Of a DNA stretch of 64,000 nucleotides, positions 8,630-18,150 are shown piece by piece; the first letter of the stretch is position 1, and each line of letters opens with the position of its first letter. The translations under genes were made by a program, and so were the position numbers. The notes beneath the pieces were generated by a model, which was not told the origin of the DNA, made no database searches, and saw only the letters and a list, made by a program, of their open reading frames with translations. This DNA is from Porcincola sp945869225 (lineage in GTDB: Bacteria > Bacillota > Clostridia > Lachnospirales > Lachnospiraceae), in the NCBI RefSeq assembly GCF_052118625.1, contig NZ_JBQKGW010000003.1:124001-188000 (forward strand), read 5' to 3'.

Positions 8630-9901
8630 ATGAAAAAAGAGATGATCGCAATGCTTCTTGCGGGCGGTCAGGGGTCACGCCTCGGCGTACTGACGGCGAA
8701 GGTTGCAAAGCCGGCCGTTACGTTCGGGGGAAAGTACCGGATCATTGATTTTCCGCTCAGCAACTGCATCAATTCGGGAATCGACACAGTCGGTGTCCTG
8801 ACCCAGTATCAGCCTCTGAGACTCAATACTCATATCGGCATCGGCATTCCGTGGGATCTGGACCGCAATGAGGGCGGCGTCACAATCCTCCCGCCGTATG
8901 AGAAGGCGGGGAAGACGGAGTGGTATACAGGGACTGCGAATGCGATTTACCAGAATCTGGCTTACATGGAGCAGTACCATCCGGACTATGTGCTGATCTT
9001 GTCCGGTGACCATATCTATAAGATGGACTACGAGGTGATGCTCGACTACCATAAATCGCACAACGCGGATGTGACGGTTGCCGTCATGCCGGTTCCGCAG
9101 GAGGATGCCTCCCGGTTTGGAATCGTAATCACGGACGGGAAGGGTAAAATCCAGGAATTTCAGGAGAAGCCTGAACATCCGAAGAGCAATCTGGCATCGA
9201 TGGGCATCTATATCTTCAGCTGGCCGGTCCTGAGGGATGCGCTGGTGGCGCTGTCAGAGCAGGAGAACTGTGATTTTGGCAAGCATGTCATTCCGTACTG
9301 CTTCAACAGCGGCCGGAATCTGTGCGCATATGAATTCAATGGTTACTGGAAGGATGTCGGGACACTCGGCTCGTACTGGGAAGCCAACATGGAGCTGATC
9401 GATATCGTGCCGGAATTCAATCTGTATGAGGAGTTCTGGAAGATCTATACGAAGAATGATATCATTCCGCCGCAGTACATTTCTCCGGATGCGCGGCTGT
9501 ACCGGTGCCTGATCGGGAACGGGACAGAGGTCAGCGGAGAGGTGACCAATTCCGTCATCGGCAATGGTGTCATGATCGGACGCGGGGCAAAGATCCGCGA
9601 CTCCATTGTGATGCATGGTGCAGTGATTGAAGACGGAGCGGTTCTGGACAAGGCGATCGTTGCGGAGAATGCCCATATCGGGCAGGGGGCGGTCATAGGC
9701 TGCGGAGACGCGGTACCGAACCGGGTGAAGCCGAAGATCTACGGCTACGGCCTTGCAGTTGTCGGGGAGGACACGGAGGTGCCCCCGAATGTGCGCATCG
9801 GGCGCAATACCGCTGTGACCGGCAGGACCGTTCCGGAGGACTACCCGGACGGACAGCTCGCCAGCGGCGGGATTCTGGATAAGGCAGGTGTTGTGTCATG
9901 A
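8630..9901 (+). CDS. glgC: Glucose-1-phosphate adenylyltransferase catalytic subunit (GlgC)
   Basis: Makes ADP-glucose from glucose-1-phosphate and ATP, the committed step of bacterial glycogen synthesis. The 423-residue protein shows the nucleotidyltransferase motif LLAGGQGSRLG near residues 9-19, the SGDHIYKMDYE substrate/metal region, the EKP motif, and a C-terminal left-handed beta-helix of hexapeptide-like repeats (SVIGNGVMIGRGAKI). The start ATG at 8630 follows a purine-rich AGGGG site; a GTG one codon earlier is possible. The stop overlaps the glgD start as ATGA, so the pair is translationally coupled. In Firmicutes GlgC and GlgD form a mixed tetramer. Confidence 0.95.
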   Translation: MKKEMIAMLLAGGQGSRLGVLTAKVAKPAVTFGGKYRIIDFPLSNCINSGIDTVGVLTQYQPLRLNTHIGIGIPWDLDRNEGGVTILPPYEKAGKTEWYTGTANAIYQNLAYMEQYHPDYVLILSGDHIYKMDYEVMLDYHKSHNADVTVAVMPVPQEDASRFGIVITDGKGKIQEFQEKPEHPKSNLASMGIYIFSWPVLRDALVALSEQENCDFGKHVIPYCFNSGRNLCAYEFNGYWKDVGTLGSYWEANMELIDIVPEFNLYEEFWKIYTKNDIIPPQYISPDARLYRCLIGNGTEVSGEVTNSVIGNGVMIGRGAKIRDSIVMHGAVIEDGAVLDKAIVAENAHIGQGAVIGCGDAVPNRVKPKIYGYGLAVVGEDTEVPPNVRIGRNTAVTGRTVPEDYPDGQLASGGILDKAGVVS

Positions 9902-11016
9902 GAGCGGTAGGTATGATCCTTGCAGGCGGCAACAGCTACCGCATGAGGGAGTTATCCAACAAAAGAGCGATCGCGGCGATGCCGATTGCAGGCAGCTTCA
10001 GAAGCATCGACTTTGCACTCAGTTCAATGTCCAATTCGAGGATCCAGAAGGTTGCGGTCCTGACGCAGTACAATTCGCGTTCCCTGAACGAGCATCTGAG
10101 CTCCTCCAAGTGGTGGGACTTCGGAAGGAAGCAGGGCGGACTGTTTGTCTTTCCGCCGACGGTGACGGCGGACAACAGCTTCTGGTACAGAGGGACGGCG
10201 GATGCGCTTTACCAGAATCTGGATTTTCTGAAGAACTGCCATGAGCCGTATGTGGTGATTGCCTCAGGGGATGGGGTTTATAAGCTTGATTTTAACAAGG
10301 TGCTCGAGTATCATATCGCCAAGAAGGCGGATATCACGGTCGTGTGCAAGCAGCTCCCGCCGGGAGAAGACGTTTCCAGGTTCGGTGTCCTGAGGATGAA
10401 TGAAAACTGCAGGATTGAACAGTTTGAGGAAAAGCCGATGGCTTCCGATGCGAATACAATATCGTGCGGAATCTATGTGGTGCGGAGACGGCAGCTGATC
10501 GAGCTGATTGAGAAGAGTGCAGAGGAAGGGAGGTTTGATTTCGTCCGTGACATCCTGATTCGTTATAAGGGAGTCAGGAAGATCTTCGGGTATAAGATTG
10601 ACAGCTACTGGAGCAACATCGCATCAGTGGAATCTTATTTCCGGACGAATATGGATTTCCTGAAGAGGGAGGTCCGGGATTATTTCTTCCGGGAATACCC
10701 GGAAGTCCATTCGAAAGTCGATGATCTTCCGCCGGCGAAGTACAATCCGGGGAGCGAGGTAAAAAACAGTCTCGTTTCCGCAGGATCGATCATCAATGGC
10801 GCTGTTGAAAATTCGATTTTATTCAGCAATGTATTTGTAGGAGAAAACTGTGTAATCAAGAACTCCATCGTGCTGAGCGATGTGTATCTTGGTGACAATG
10901 TTCATTTGGAAAACTGCATCGTGGAAAGTCGCGACACCATTCGCGCCAATACTTATTATAACGGAGATGATGGTATCAAGATCGTCATCGAGTCAGATGA
11001 ACGTTACGTCCTATAA
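9898..11016 (+). CDS. glgD: Glucose-1-phosphate adenylyltransferase regulatory subunit (GlgD)
   Basis: A 372-residue paralogue of GlgC with the same fold: N-terminal MILAGGNSYRM where GlgC has GGQGSRLG, then SGDGVYKLDFN, FEEKPM and a C-terminal repeat helix (NSILFSNVFVGENCVIKNS). The loss of the arginine-bearing GxGxRL motif is the known hallmark of GlgD, the non-catalytic partner that raises the activity of GlgC. It overlaps glgC by four bases. Promoter control is presumably shared from upstream of glgC. Confidence 0.93.
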   Translation: MRAVGMILAGGNSYRMRELSNKRAIAAMPIAGSFRSIDFALSSMSNSRIQKVAVLTQYNSRSLNEHLSSSKWWDFGRKQGGLFVFPPTVTADNSFWYRGTADALYQNLDFLKNCHEPYVVIASGDGVYKLDFNKVLEYHIAKKADITVVCKQLPPGEDVSRFGVLRMNENCRIEQFEEKPMASDANTISCGIYVVRRRQLIELIEKSAEEGRFDFVRDILIRYKGVRKIFGYKIDSYWSNIASVESYFRTNMDFLKREVRDYFFREYPEVHSKVDDLPPAKYNPGSEVKNSLVSAGSIINGAVENSILFSNVFVGENCVIKNSIVLSDVYLGDNVHLENCIVESRDTIRANTYYNGDDGIKIVIESDERYVL

Positions 11017-11057
11017 TAAAAGTAGGGATAGAAAGGCATGTCTGATAGGTGATTTGT

Positions 11058-11327
11058 ATGACGATTACTGATGTAAGAGTAAGGAAGTTCTCCAAAGAAG
11101 GCAAGATGAAAGCTGTGGTTTCGATCACACTTGACGGCGAGTTCGTTGTCCATGACATCAAGGTGATCGAGGGCGAGAAGGGGTTGTTTATTGCGATGCC
11201 TTCCCGCAAGACTGCGGAGGGGGAGTACCGGGATATTGCGCATCCGATCAATTCCGAGACCCGCCAGCAGATGCAGGATATCATCCTGACCGAGTACGAG
11301 AAAGCCATTCAGACGACCGAAGAGTAG
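11058..11327 (+). CDS. spoVG: SpoVG-like regulator
   Basis: The 89-residue product (MTITDVRVRKFSKEGKMKA, then ASVTLDGEFVVHDIKVIEG-like and FIAMPSRKT) matches SpoVG, a small nucleic-acid-binding regulator of division, sporulation and cell-envelope genes in Gram-positive bacteria. The ATG at 11058 is preceded by AGGTGAT at five bases; a GTG three codons earlier is an alternative. It lies 41 bases after glgD with no terminator between, so it may be read together with the glycogen genes, and it is followed by a clear terminator. No sigma-H promoter is evident. Confidence 0.93.
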   Translation: MTITDVRVRKFSKEGKMKAVVSITLDGEFVVHDIKVIEGEKGLFIAMPSRKTAEGEYRDIAHPINSETRQQMQDIILTEYEKAIQTTEE

Positions 11328-11390
11328 ACTAGAATGTAATTCTGATGACGAATCCATCACAAACACAAACAGTAATGGATCTGTGATATG

Positions 11391-11422
11391 AGCCGCGGGA
11401 CGGGAGTCCTGCGGCTTTTCTT
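11391..11422 (+). terminator. Terminator after spoVG
   Basis: GCCGCGGGAC pairs with GTCCTGCGGC (one G-T wobble) around a GGGA loop and is followed by TTTTCTT. The region from here to malQ (11423-11746) is purine-rich and holds an in-frame extension of malQ but no separate gene I can support. Confidence 0.85.
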
Positions 11423-11746
11423 GCGAACGCCCAGGCGAGCTAGTATACTGGAAAACGATTGCCGCCGGGGCAAAGGCGGACAGGGAGTTTTGCTGCGGGG
11501 GGGGGCAGAAAGGCAGCCGACAGGGCAAAAGCGGACAGAGAGCTTCAGGCGCAGTGCCGTATGAGGATGCTGCGGAACAGAAACGGGAAGGGAATGCGTA
11601 TGGAAAGAGAGATTGAGGCCGGGGAGATTGAGACCGGAGAACATGTGACCGGGAGGACGAAAGAGGAAGCACACAGGAGCAAGTGTCCGGAGAAGGAGCT
11701 GACACCGCTTGAGAAGGCGCTGAAGGAAAGGAAGGAATATACCCGG

Positions 11747-13231
11747 ATGAGCGGCATTCTGCTTCATCCGACATCGCTGCCGTCCCGGTACGGGATCGGA
11801 GATCTCGGAAAGGGAGCGGAGGATTTTATTGATTTCCTGGCAGCTTCACATCAGCATCTGTGGCAGACGCTGCCGCTCGGACCGACTGGTTTCGGGGACT
11901 CTCCATACCAGGCTATGTCCGCGTTTGCAGGGCAGCCTTATATCATCAGTCCGGACCTGCTCAAAGAGGATGGTCTTCTGGATGAATCAGATTTGTGGGA
12001 GGTTCCGCAGTCTGACCCGCGCAGGGTGGACTATGGGAAAGCGATTGCCTTCAAGATGGACCTTTTGAGAAAGGCGTATGAGCATTTCTGCCGCCCGGAG
12101 ATGGAAGAACGGTTTCTTCCGGCGTTTGAGGCATTCGTGGAACGTGAACGGTACTGGCTCCCGGATTATGCGCTGTTCATGGCCGTCAAGGAGGCATTCG
12201 GCGGACGCTGCTGGCTGGACTGGGATGCAGACATCCGGGACAGGAAGCCGGAGGCGATGGCTGCCTATGCGGGGAAGGAGAAGGATGAGATCCGGTTCTT
12301 TGAGTTTGTCCAGTTTCTGTTTGACCGTCAGTGGAACCGGATCAGACTGCTGGCAGCTCAGAAAGACATCTGGATCATCGGGGACATCCCGATCTTTATG
12401 TCGCTTGACTGTGCGGATCTCTGGGCGCAGCGCAATCTGTTCCGGCTGGATTCCAGGGGGTATCCGCTCGAAGTAGCGGGTGTTCCGCCGGATTATTTCA
12501 GCGCGACCGGCCAGCTCTGGGGCAATCCGCTCTATGACTGGGCTGTGCATAAAGAGACCGGATTTGCCTGGTGGATCGCGCGGATCAGAAGGCAGATGGA
12601 GTTGTCGGATTATGTCCGGATTGACCATTTCCGGGCATTCGAGTCCGGCTGGGCAGTCCCGTATGGGGATGAGACGGCGGAGGGCGGAAAGTGGGTGAAA
12701 GGCCCGGGAGCCGCGCTTTTTACAGCCCTCCAGAAAAAACTGGGCAGGGGCCTTCCGATTATTGCGGAGGACCTCGGAATCATCACGCCCAGGGTCGAGG
12801 CACTGAGAGACAGATTTGGTTTTCCGGGGATGAAGGTGCTTCAGTTTGGCTTCGGGGACATGAATGACCGGGCTCACATTCCGCATATGTATACGACAAC
12901 AAACTGTGTCTGCTACACGGGTACCCACGACAACGAGACGACGACGGGCTGGTATACGCATCAGCCGGAGGAAGTCAAGGACCGGATCCGGCTCTACGGA
13001 AACTGCGACGGCGGCGGGGTCTCCCTCGATTTCATCCGTTTTGCGATGGCATCGGTGGCTCGGTTTGCTCTGTTTCCGATGCAGGATGTCCTTCAGCTTG
13101 GAAACGAGGCCCGCATGAACACACCGGGCGCACCGTCCGGCAACTGGACATTCCGTTATGAGCAGGGGCAGCTGGAGGGCTGGAGACGTGACTGGCTGGC
13201 GCGGTATACAAGAGTGTTCGCGCGGGAATAA
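11747..13231 (+). CDS. malQ: 4-alpha-glucanotransferase (amylomaltase)
   Basis: Transfers alpha-1,4-glucan segments between maltodextrins, cooperating with glycogen breakdown and synthesis. From the ATG at 11747 the protein is 494 residues, the normal MalQ length, and begins MSGILLHPTSLPSRYGIGDLG, the classic start of GH77 enzymes. Later it has RIDHFRAFESGWAVP (nucleophile region), IIAEDLGIITP (acid/base region) and TGTHDNETTTGW. The open frame extends 96 codons upstream with a charged low-complexity stretch. I rejected it as real because GH77 enzymes start at SGILLHPTSLPS, but an ATG at 11594 or 11600 cannot be excluded. The ribosome site is AAGGAAGG at about 11 bases. Confidence 0.93.
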   Translation: MSGILLHPTSLPSRYGIGDLGKGAEDFIDFLAASHQHLWQTLPLGPTGFGDSPYQAMSAFAGQPYIISPDLLKEDGLLDESDLWEVPQSDPRRVDYGKAIAFKMDLLRKAYEHFCRPEMEERFLPAFEAFVERERYWLPDYALFMAVKEAFGGRCWLDWDADIRDRKPEAMAAYAGKEKDEIRFFEFVQFLFDRQWNRIRLLAAQKDIWIIGDIPIFMSLDCADLWAQRNLFRLDSRGYPLEVAGVPPDYFSATGQLWGNPLYDWAVHKETGFAWWIARIRRQMELSDYVRIDHFRAFESGWAVPYGDETAEGGKWVKGPGAALFTALQKKLGRGLPIIAEDLGIITPRVEALRDRFGFPGMKVLQFGFGDMNDRAHIPHMYTTTNCVCYTGTHDNETTTGWYTHQPEEVKDRIRLYGNCDGGGVSLDFIRFAMASVARFALFPMQDVLQLGNEARMNTPGAPSGNWTFRYEQGQLEGWRRDWLARYTRVFARE

Positions 13232-13348
13232 TCAAGGAGGACATCCGGTGAAATAGATGCAGAAGGAGCATACCATGCGCAGTCGGCTGACTGGGCGCGG
13301 GAGAGACCGGGATGAAGGGGTGCAGGAGATGCACCAGGAGGAAATGAG

Positions 13349-14089
13349 ATGCTGAGAGCAATCGGCGCGCTGATCATGGCGGCTCTTTATCTGATTGTGA
13401 CACTGCCGTATCTGGGAATTCTGGGACTTCTCAGGAAAAGATGGCCGACGCTCGGTGATCGGACAAGCTTCCGGATGGTGCAGTTCGGCTTCAGGATGGT
13501 GAAACTGCCCTGCGGGATCAGGCTGGATACCTACGGACTTGAAAATATCCCCAAGGACAGACCGGTGCTGTTTGTCGGGAACCACAGAAGCTATTTTGAT
13601 GTGATTCTGACCTATCCGCAGCTGCCGCCGATCACGGCGTTCGTGGCAAAGAGCGATTTTGAGAAGGTGCCGATCCTGCCGATCTGGATGAAGCGGCTGT
13701 ACTGCGAGTTCCTCGTGAAGGATGACATCAGACAGAATCTTGAGAGCATCGTGCGGGCGATCGGAACCGTGAAGAAGGGTGTCTCGATGTTCATCTTCCC
13801 GGAAGGGAAGCGGAACACGGGCGATGATGAGCGGGCGCTTCTGCCATTTCATGAGGGCTCGTTCAAGGTTGCGACCAAGACGAAGTGCGCGATTGTGCCG
13901 GTGGCTATCTGCGGGACGAGAGATCTCTTCGAGAACCATTTCCCGAAGGTGAAAGGCGGGCATGTCATCATCGAATACGGAAAACCGATTGAGACAGCTC
14001 AGATGACCCGGGAAGAGCTGAAGGGGATCGGCGCAAAGACCCGTCAGGTCGTTCAGGAGATGGTCGCGAAGAACCATGACAGGCTCTGA
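13349..14089 (+). CDS. plsC: 1-acyl-glycerol-3-phosphate acyltransferase
   Basis: Acylates lysophosphatidate to phosphatidate in membrane phospholipid synthesis. The 246-residue protein has an N-terminal hydrophobic segment (about 6-28), the catalytic NHRSYFD motif (NHxxxxD) near 78-84, and FIFPEGKRN near 148-156, both diagnostic of PlsC-type acyltransferases. AGGAGG sits eight bases before the ATG. It follows malQ by 117 bases, which hold a short 32-codon open frame that I do not support as a gene. Confidence 0.9.
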   Translation: MLRAIGALIMAALYLIVTLPYLGILGLLRKRWPTLGDRTSFRMVQFGFRMVKLPCGIRLDTYGLENIPKDRPVLFVGNHRSYFDVILTYPQLPPITAFVAKSDFEKVPILPIWMKRLYCEFLVKDDIRQNLESIVRAIGTVKKGVSMFIFPEGKRNTGDDERALLPFHEGSFKVATKTKCAIVPVAICGTRDLFENHFPKVKGGHVIIEYGKPIETAQMTREELKGIGAKTRQVVQEMVAKNHDRL

Positions 14090-14166
14090 GCCCTGGAAGG
14101 CCCGGCAGGGGAAGGCACTTTTCAGAAAGTCTTAAGCCTTTCTTCAGGGATGGCGCCGGGGATATC

Positions 14167-14175
14167 TGTTATTAT
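14167..14175 (+). promoter_or_regulatory. Possible extended -10 promoter for the two-component operon
   Basis: TGTTATTAT has a five-of-six -10 hexamer with a TGN extension. No -35 is convincing. It lies about 75 bases before the response-regulator start. Confidence 0.35.
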
Positions 14176-14249
14176 GTGTCTATGATGTCGCATGGTGTCG
14201 GACTTCTGACACGGTCATCAAAGGACAGTCTGATGGAAAGGAGTGCGGG

Positions 14250-14957
14250 ATGTACAACATTCTTGTCTGTGACGATGAGAAAGAGATCACGGATGCGATC
14301 GAGATCTACCTCAGTCAGGAAGGCTACAGGGTGCTGAAGGCTTACAACGGGAAGCAGGCGCTGGAGATCATGAAGAAGGAAGAGATCCATCTTCTGATCA
14401 TCGACCTGATGATGCCGGAGATGGATGGAATCCATGCGATCCTGGAGATCCGGAAGACATCCAGCATTCCGATTATCGTGCTGTCGGCGAAGTCCCAGGA
14501 TGCAGACAAGATTCTCGGGTTGAATGTCGGGGCGGACGATTATGTCACAAAGCCGTTCAATCCGCTGGAGCTTGTCGCGCGCGTCAAGAGTCAGATGCGG
14601 CGGTATACGGCGCTTGGCAACATCGCCGAGAATGCCTCGGAGGAGGAGAACGTCTTCCATTCCGGCGGCCTGGTGATTGACGACAACAAGAAGGAAGTGA
14701 CGGTGGACGGTGAGCCGATCCGCCTGACCCGGATTGAGTACAACATTCTGCTGTTTCTTCTGCAGAACAAGGGAAAGGTGTTCTCGATCGAGCAGATCTA
14801 CGAGAAGATCTGGAAGGAGGAGGCGTTCTGCGCGGACAATACCGTGACCGTGCATATCCGCCATATCCGGGAGAAGATTGAGATTGACCCGAAGAACCCG
14901 AAGTATCTGAAGGTGATGTGGGGAATCGGCTACAAGGTGGAGGACCTGGATTCCTGA
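14250..14957 (+). CDS. OmpR-family response regulator
   Basis: A 235-residue two-domain regulator: receiver domain with acidic pair DDE at 8-10, phospho-acceptor D52 in LLIIDLMMPEMDG, switch Thr/Ser in IVLSAKS and Lys in KPFNP; then a winged-helix DNA-binding domain with RLTRIEYNILLFLLQNKG and the recognition helix EDNTVTVHIRHIREKIE-like segment. The sequence resembles the VanR/KdpE-like subgroup common in Clostridia. It is transcribed with the sensor kinase 91 bases downstream. The signal and target genes are unknown. Confidence 0.92.
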   Translation: MYNILVCDDEKEITDAIEIYLSQEGYRVLKAYNGKQALEIMKKEEIHLLIIDLMMPEMDGIHAILEIRKTSSIPIIVLSAKSQDADKILGLNVGADDYVTKPFNPLELVARVKSQMRRYTALGNIAENASEEENVFHSGGLVIDDNKKEVTVDGEPIRLTRIEYNILLFLLQNKGKVFSIEQIYEKIWKEEAFCADNTVTVHIRHIREKIEIDPKNPKYLKVMWGIGYKVEDLDS

Positions 14958-15057
14958 AGACCGGCGGCGCACCGGATGGCGGCAGAGACGGCCCTGTAAT
15001 ACGTGCTGAAGCCTGACAGCTGTACGCGCAGGGCGGACAAACGGAAAGATGCGATAC

Positions 15058-17445
15058 ATGAAGAGAAAAGCGAGCGAGAGCGGTAGGACCGGAGCGGCGG
15101 ACAGAAAACAGAACAACAGACAGTACAGCCTGGGCCTGAAGGCGGGAATTGTCTGCCTTCAGGCCCTGTGCGTTGCGATCATCACGGTCTGCACGCTGAC
15201 GGTGGGCTACTGGACAGACAATACGTACAACCTGGCAGAGCTGGGGAGACCGTTCGAGGAGACGTCCATCTTTCTGAATAACGTGGAGCGGATTGTCCGC
15301 TCTAAGATCAACTGTACGAGGAATGAAGCCCTGTTCGAGACCGGCGGCGAGGAGGATCTCAGCAAAAAGATCGATATCCGCCAGTATGTGGCGGGCGTCA
15401 GCGATACGGCCAATCAGAATGAGAATACGACCTACCTGCTCTCGGACCTGATCAATTTTTATCCGAATACCGGGGAACTTGAGGAGATCGTCGAGAAGCT
15501 GGACAACTCGGAAAATCCGTCGGATGCTTCATTTGACAATCTGGCATCCCTTGCATCCGGTATGGAGAAGATTCTTCCTGTGTCAGGCAGCACACTCGCG
15601 GACACGGCGAAGCTGTCCGGGAGCCCGTACACGAAGCTGTCTGAGTATTACAGTGATCTGTGCCAGACAAGCGCGGATCTGTACAGAAGGTACCAGAGCT
15701 ATACGGCCGAGCACAGTGATCCGAAGGGAGAGGCGCATCAGAAGGCGCCAGGGAACATTCGTTATTTTGCGGAGAACACGACCACCAAGGCGTGCTATAC
15801 GAATCTGGATGCGAGAAGCTGCTCGGAGGCGAAGAGCCTGATTGAGAAGTCAAAGGATTTAAGGTTCCTGTTCGAGGGCGTCCGGACGATGAACATCATG
15901 GTCGCCGACACGGAGCACTCCCTGAACAAGACGGTTACATCGAAGTTTATCGACACGGTGTTTCTGGGCTCAAATGAACGGATTGTCATTGCCTATGAGC
16001 CGGGATATCCGGTCGGGGACACCCTGCATCAGGATTATCTGGCCTATCAGAGCCGCAGACCGGTTGCCATCGGCGCAGTTGTTCTGAGCGTTTTGTCTGT
16101 TCTGTGTCTGCTTGTGCTGCTTGTGCTCGGAGGAATGGTGACCGGCAGAAAGAATTCGGAGACGCTGGCAGAGGAGGGCTGGTTTGACCGGATTCCGACG
16201 GAGATTGCGGCCGGGATGCTGATCGGAACCGTCATGGTCTGGTACTGGGTAATGCAGCGCCTGAGAGGAAGTGTGTTCTTTCCTGCTGATCATCTGAAGA
16301 GCTGGTATGTGGTGCTGGCAGTGACGGAGTACCTGCTCGGTGTGAGCGGACTCTACAGCTTCATCAGGAGACGCAGGCATCAGACATTTGCGACCAACTC
16401 GGTCATCTACACGGTCGTTCGCGTCAGTCAGCAGGTGATCAATGCCCGCGTGACATCCGGAAAGCTTCTGATGGTCTATTCCCTCTTTATTGCCGCGAAC
16501 TTCCTGTTCCTGCGCGTCTTCGGCACCATCGGCATCATCATGGTGCTGGTGCTGGACATGGGGCTGATTCTCTACCTGATGCGGGATCAGGTCGGAAAGC
16601 TCAGTGTCCGGCAGGGACTCAGGGAGATCTCGAAGGGCAGGCTGGACTACAAGATTGACACGCACGGACTGACCGGGGACAGTCTTGAGATGGCAAGAGC
16701 CGTCAACGAGATGGGGGACGGCCTGCAGGAGGCCGTCAACTCCATTGTGAAAAATGAGCGTCTGAAGGCTGAGCTGATCACGAATGTGTCCCATGACCTG
16801 AAGACTCCGCTGACCTCCGTGATCAACTATGTGGATCTGCTGAAACGGCTGGACCTGAAGGACGAGCGGGCGAAGGAGTACATCGATGTCCTGGACCATA
16901 AGTCCCAGCGTCTCAAGTCGCTGATCTCGGACCTGATCGATGCCAGCAAGATCAGCTCTGGGAATATTGAGCTGGATATGCAGCCGCTTGATCTGAGGTC
17001 GATGCTGATGATGGCGGAGGGCGAGTTTGAGGAGCGGTTTGAGGATGCGAAGCTGACGGTCCGGATGTCGCTTCCGGAGAGTGCCGAGATGATTTCAGCT
17101 GACGGTTCTCAGCTGTACCGGGTGCTGGACAACCTCTTTTCCAACGCAGCGAAGTACGCAAAGGAGGGGACGGAGGTCCGCCTCACCATGACGCAGGAGG
17201 ACGGGTATGTGCAGGTGCTGCTTTCCAATACCTCCCGCGACTATCTGGAGAAGAGCGGAGACGAGCTCCTCGAACGGTTTGTGCGGGGCGACCAGGCAAG
17301 GAGCAGCTCGGAGGGCTCAGGTCTCGGGCTTTCCATCGCGAAGAATCTGACGGAGCTCATGGGCGGACAGTTCAGTGTGAAAGCCTGCGGCTATACGTTT
17401 GAAACCTCACTCAGGTTTCCGGTGCTCCCCGGACCCCGTTCGTAA
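15058..17445 (+). CDS. Membrane sensor histidine kinase
   Basis: Partner of the upstream response regulator. About 795 residues: an N-terminal cytoplasmic stretch of ~30, one membrane segment (about 27-50), a ~270-residue extracytoplasmic domain of no recognised family, then four or so hydrophobic segments (about 340-530) and a cytoplasmic HisKA/HATPase kinase. The phosphoacceptor is in the H-box VSHDLKTPL (His about 579), the N-box is LDNLFSNAAKYA, and the G-boxes end in GSGLGLSIAKN. The multi-pass middle region is unusual for OmpR-partner kinases. ATG 15058 is chosen over 15049 because GGAAAG then sits nine bases upstream. The stimulus is unknown. Confidence 0.9.
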   Translation: MKRKASESGRTGAADRKQNNRQYSLGLKAGIVCLQALCVAIITVCTLTVGYWTDNTYNLAELGRPFEETSIFLNNVERIVRSKINCTRNEALFETGGEEDLSKKIDIRQYVAGVSDTANQNENTTYLLSDLINFYPNTGELEEIVEKLDNSENPSDASFDNLASLASGMEKILPVSGSTLADTAKLSGSPYTKLSEYYSDLCQTSADLYRRYQSYTAEHSDPKGEAHQKAPGNIRYFAENTTTKACYTNLDARSCSEAKSLIEKSKDLRFLFEGVRTMNIMVADTEHSLNKTVTSKFIDTVFLGSNERIVIAYEPGYPVGDTLHQDYLAYQSRRPVAIGAVVLSVLSVLCLLVLLVLGGMVTGRKNSETLAEEGWFDRIPTEIAAGMLIGTVMVWYWVMQRLRGSVFFPADHLKSWYVVLAVTEYLLGVSGLYSFIRRRRHQTFATNSVIYTVVRVSQQVINARVTSGKLLMVYSLFIAANFLFLRVFGTIGIIMVLVLDMGLILYLMRDQVGKLSVRQGLREISKGRLDYKIDTHGLTGDSLEMARAVNEMGDGLQEAVNSIVKNERLKAELITNVSHDLKTPLTSVINYVDLLKRLDLKDERAKEYIDVLDHKSQRLKSLISDLIDASKISSGNIELDMQPLDLRSMLMMAEGEFEERFEDAKLTVRMSLPESAEMISADGSQLYRVLDNLFSNAAKYAKEGTEVRLTMTQEDGYVQVLLSNTSRDYLEKSGDELLERFVRGDQARSSSEGSGLGLSIAKNLTELMGGQFSVKACGYTFETSLRFPVLPGPRS

Positions 17446-17535
17446 CGCCGGCATGCGCGTCGGAGATCTGATTCGCCGCACCGGTATCCGCGTCGGAGTT
17501 TTCGTGAAAGTTTGGTGAATTCTGCCGCATCTGTC

Positions 17536-17563
17536 TTGCAGATAAATTAAATTGTGCTATCGT
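17536..17563 (+). promoter_or_regulatory. Possible promoter upstream of the zinc-ribbon gene
   Basis: TTGCAG, a 16-base spacer and TATCGT with a TGC extension. The -35 is good and the -10 is moderate. It lies 85 bases before the TTG start. Confidence 0.4.
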
Positions 17564-17647
17564 GATTACAGCCGCTTCGGTCCGGATGTACCCTGGACGC
17601 AGGATTCTTCCGGAAGGGGCAATACGATCTGCAAGGAGTGGGAGATT

Positions 17648-18070
17648 TTGAGAAACTCAAACTGGCGGGAGCGCTTTCAGAACTTTATGGAGGGACGGTA
17701 CGGGCAGGACGAGCTGTCGCATTTTCTGCTTGTGGTGACCCTGATTGTGATCATCGTCAATTTCTTCACGCACTCAGCCTTTCTCGGTATCATTGCCGGG
17801 CTTCTTCTGGTGTGGGTGTACGTCCGGATGCTTTCAAAGGATACCGCGCGGAGAGCAGAGGAAAACAGACGCTATCTGGATGTGAAGGACAGGGTTGTTT
17901 CATTTTTCAGGGGACTTGGAAGCCGGGGCGGGCATGGTTCCCCGGCCCAGGCGGATTTCCGCATTTACCGCTGCCCCAAGTGCGGACAGAAGATCCGCAT
18001 CCCGAAAGGGCACGGCATGGTGGAGATTACCTGTCCGAAGTGCAGAACAAGGTTCCGCAAGCGTACCTGA
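17648..18070 (+). CDS. Small membrane protein with C-terminal zinc ribbon
   Basis: A 140-residue protein with one or two hydrophobic segments (about residues 24-62: HFLLVVTLIVIIVNFF and AFLGIIAGLLLVWVYV) and a C-terminal zinc-ribbon with CPKCGQ and CPKC pairs at about 113-133, sixteen or so residues apart. A TTG start is chosen because AAGGAG lies nine bases upstream; an upstream extension of 32 codons begins in non-conserved residues. It precedes a DUF5685-like gene and a DnaJ-like gene. The function is unknown; the zinc ribbon may bind protein or nucleic acid near the membrane. Confidence 0.75.
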   Translation: MRNSNWRERFQNFMEGRYGQDELSHFLLVVTLIVIIVNFFTHSAFLGIIAGLLLVWVYVRMLSKDTARRAEENRRYLDVKDRVVSFFRGLGSRGGHGSPAQADFRIYRCPKCGQKIRIPKGHGMVEITCPKCRTRFRKRT

Positions 18071-18150
18071 GAGGGGCGCTGCGGAACCGCTTTTATATAG
18101 GCGGACGAAGGAAAGACACAACACCGGAAGGCGGAAGGGCGGCGGGCTGG

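Noticed and set aside
11459..11746. N-terminal extension of MalQ
   Set aside because: GH77 enzymes begin at the SGILLHPTSLPS motif; the upstream residues are low-complexity and the normal length fits without them.
13256..13354. Short open frame between malQ and plsC
   Set aside because: About 32 codons, overlapping the plsC start, no good ribosome site and no recognisable features.
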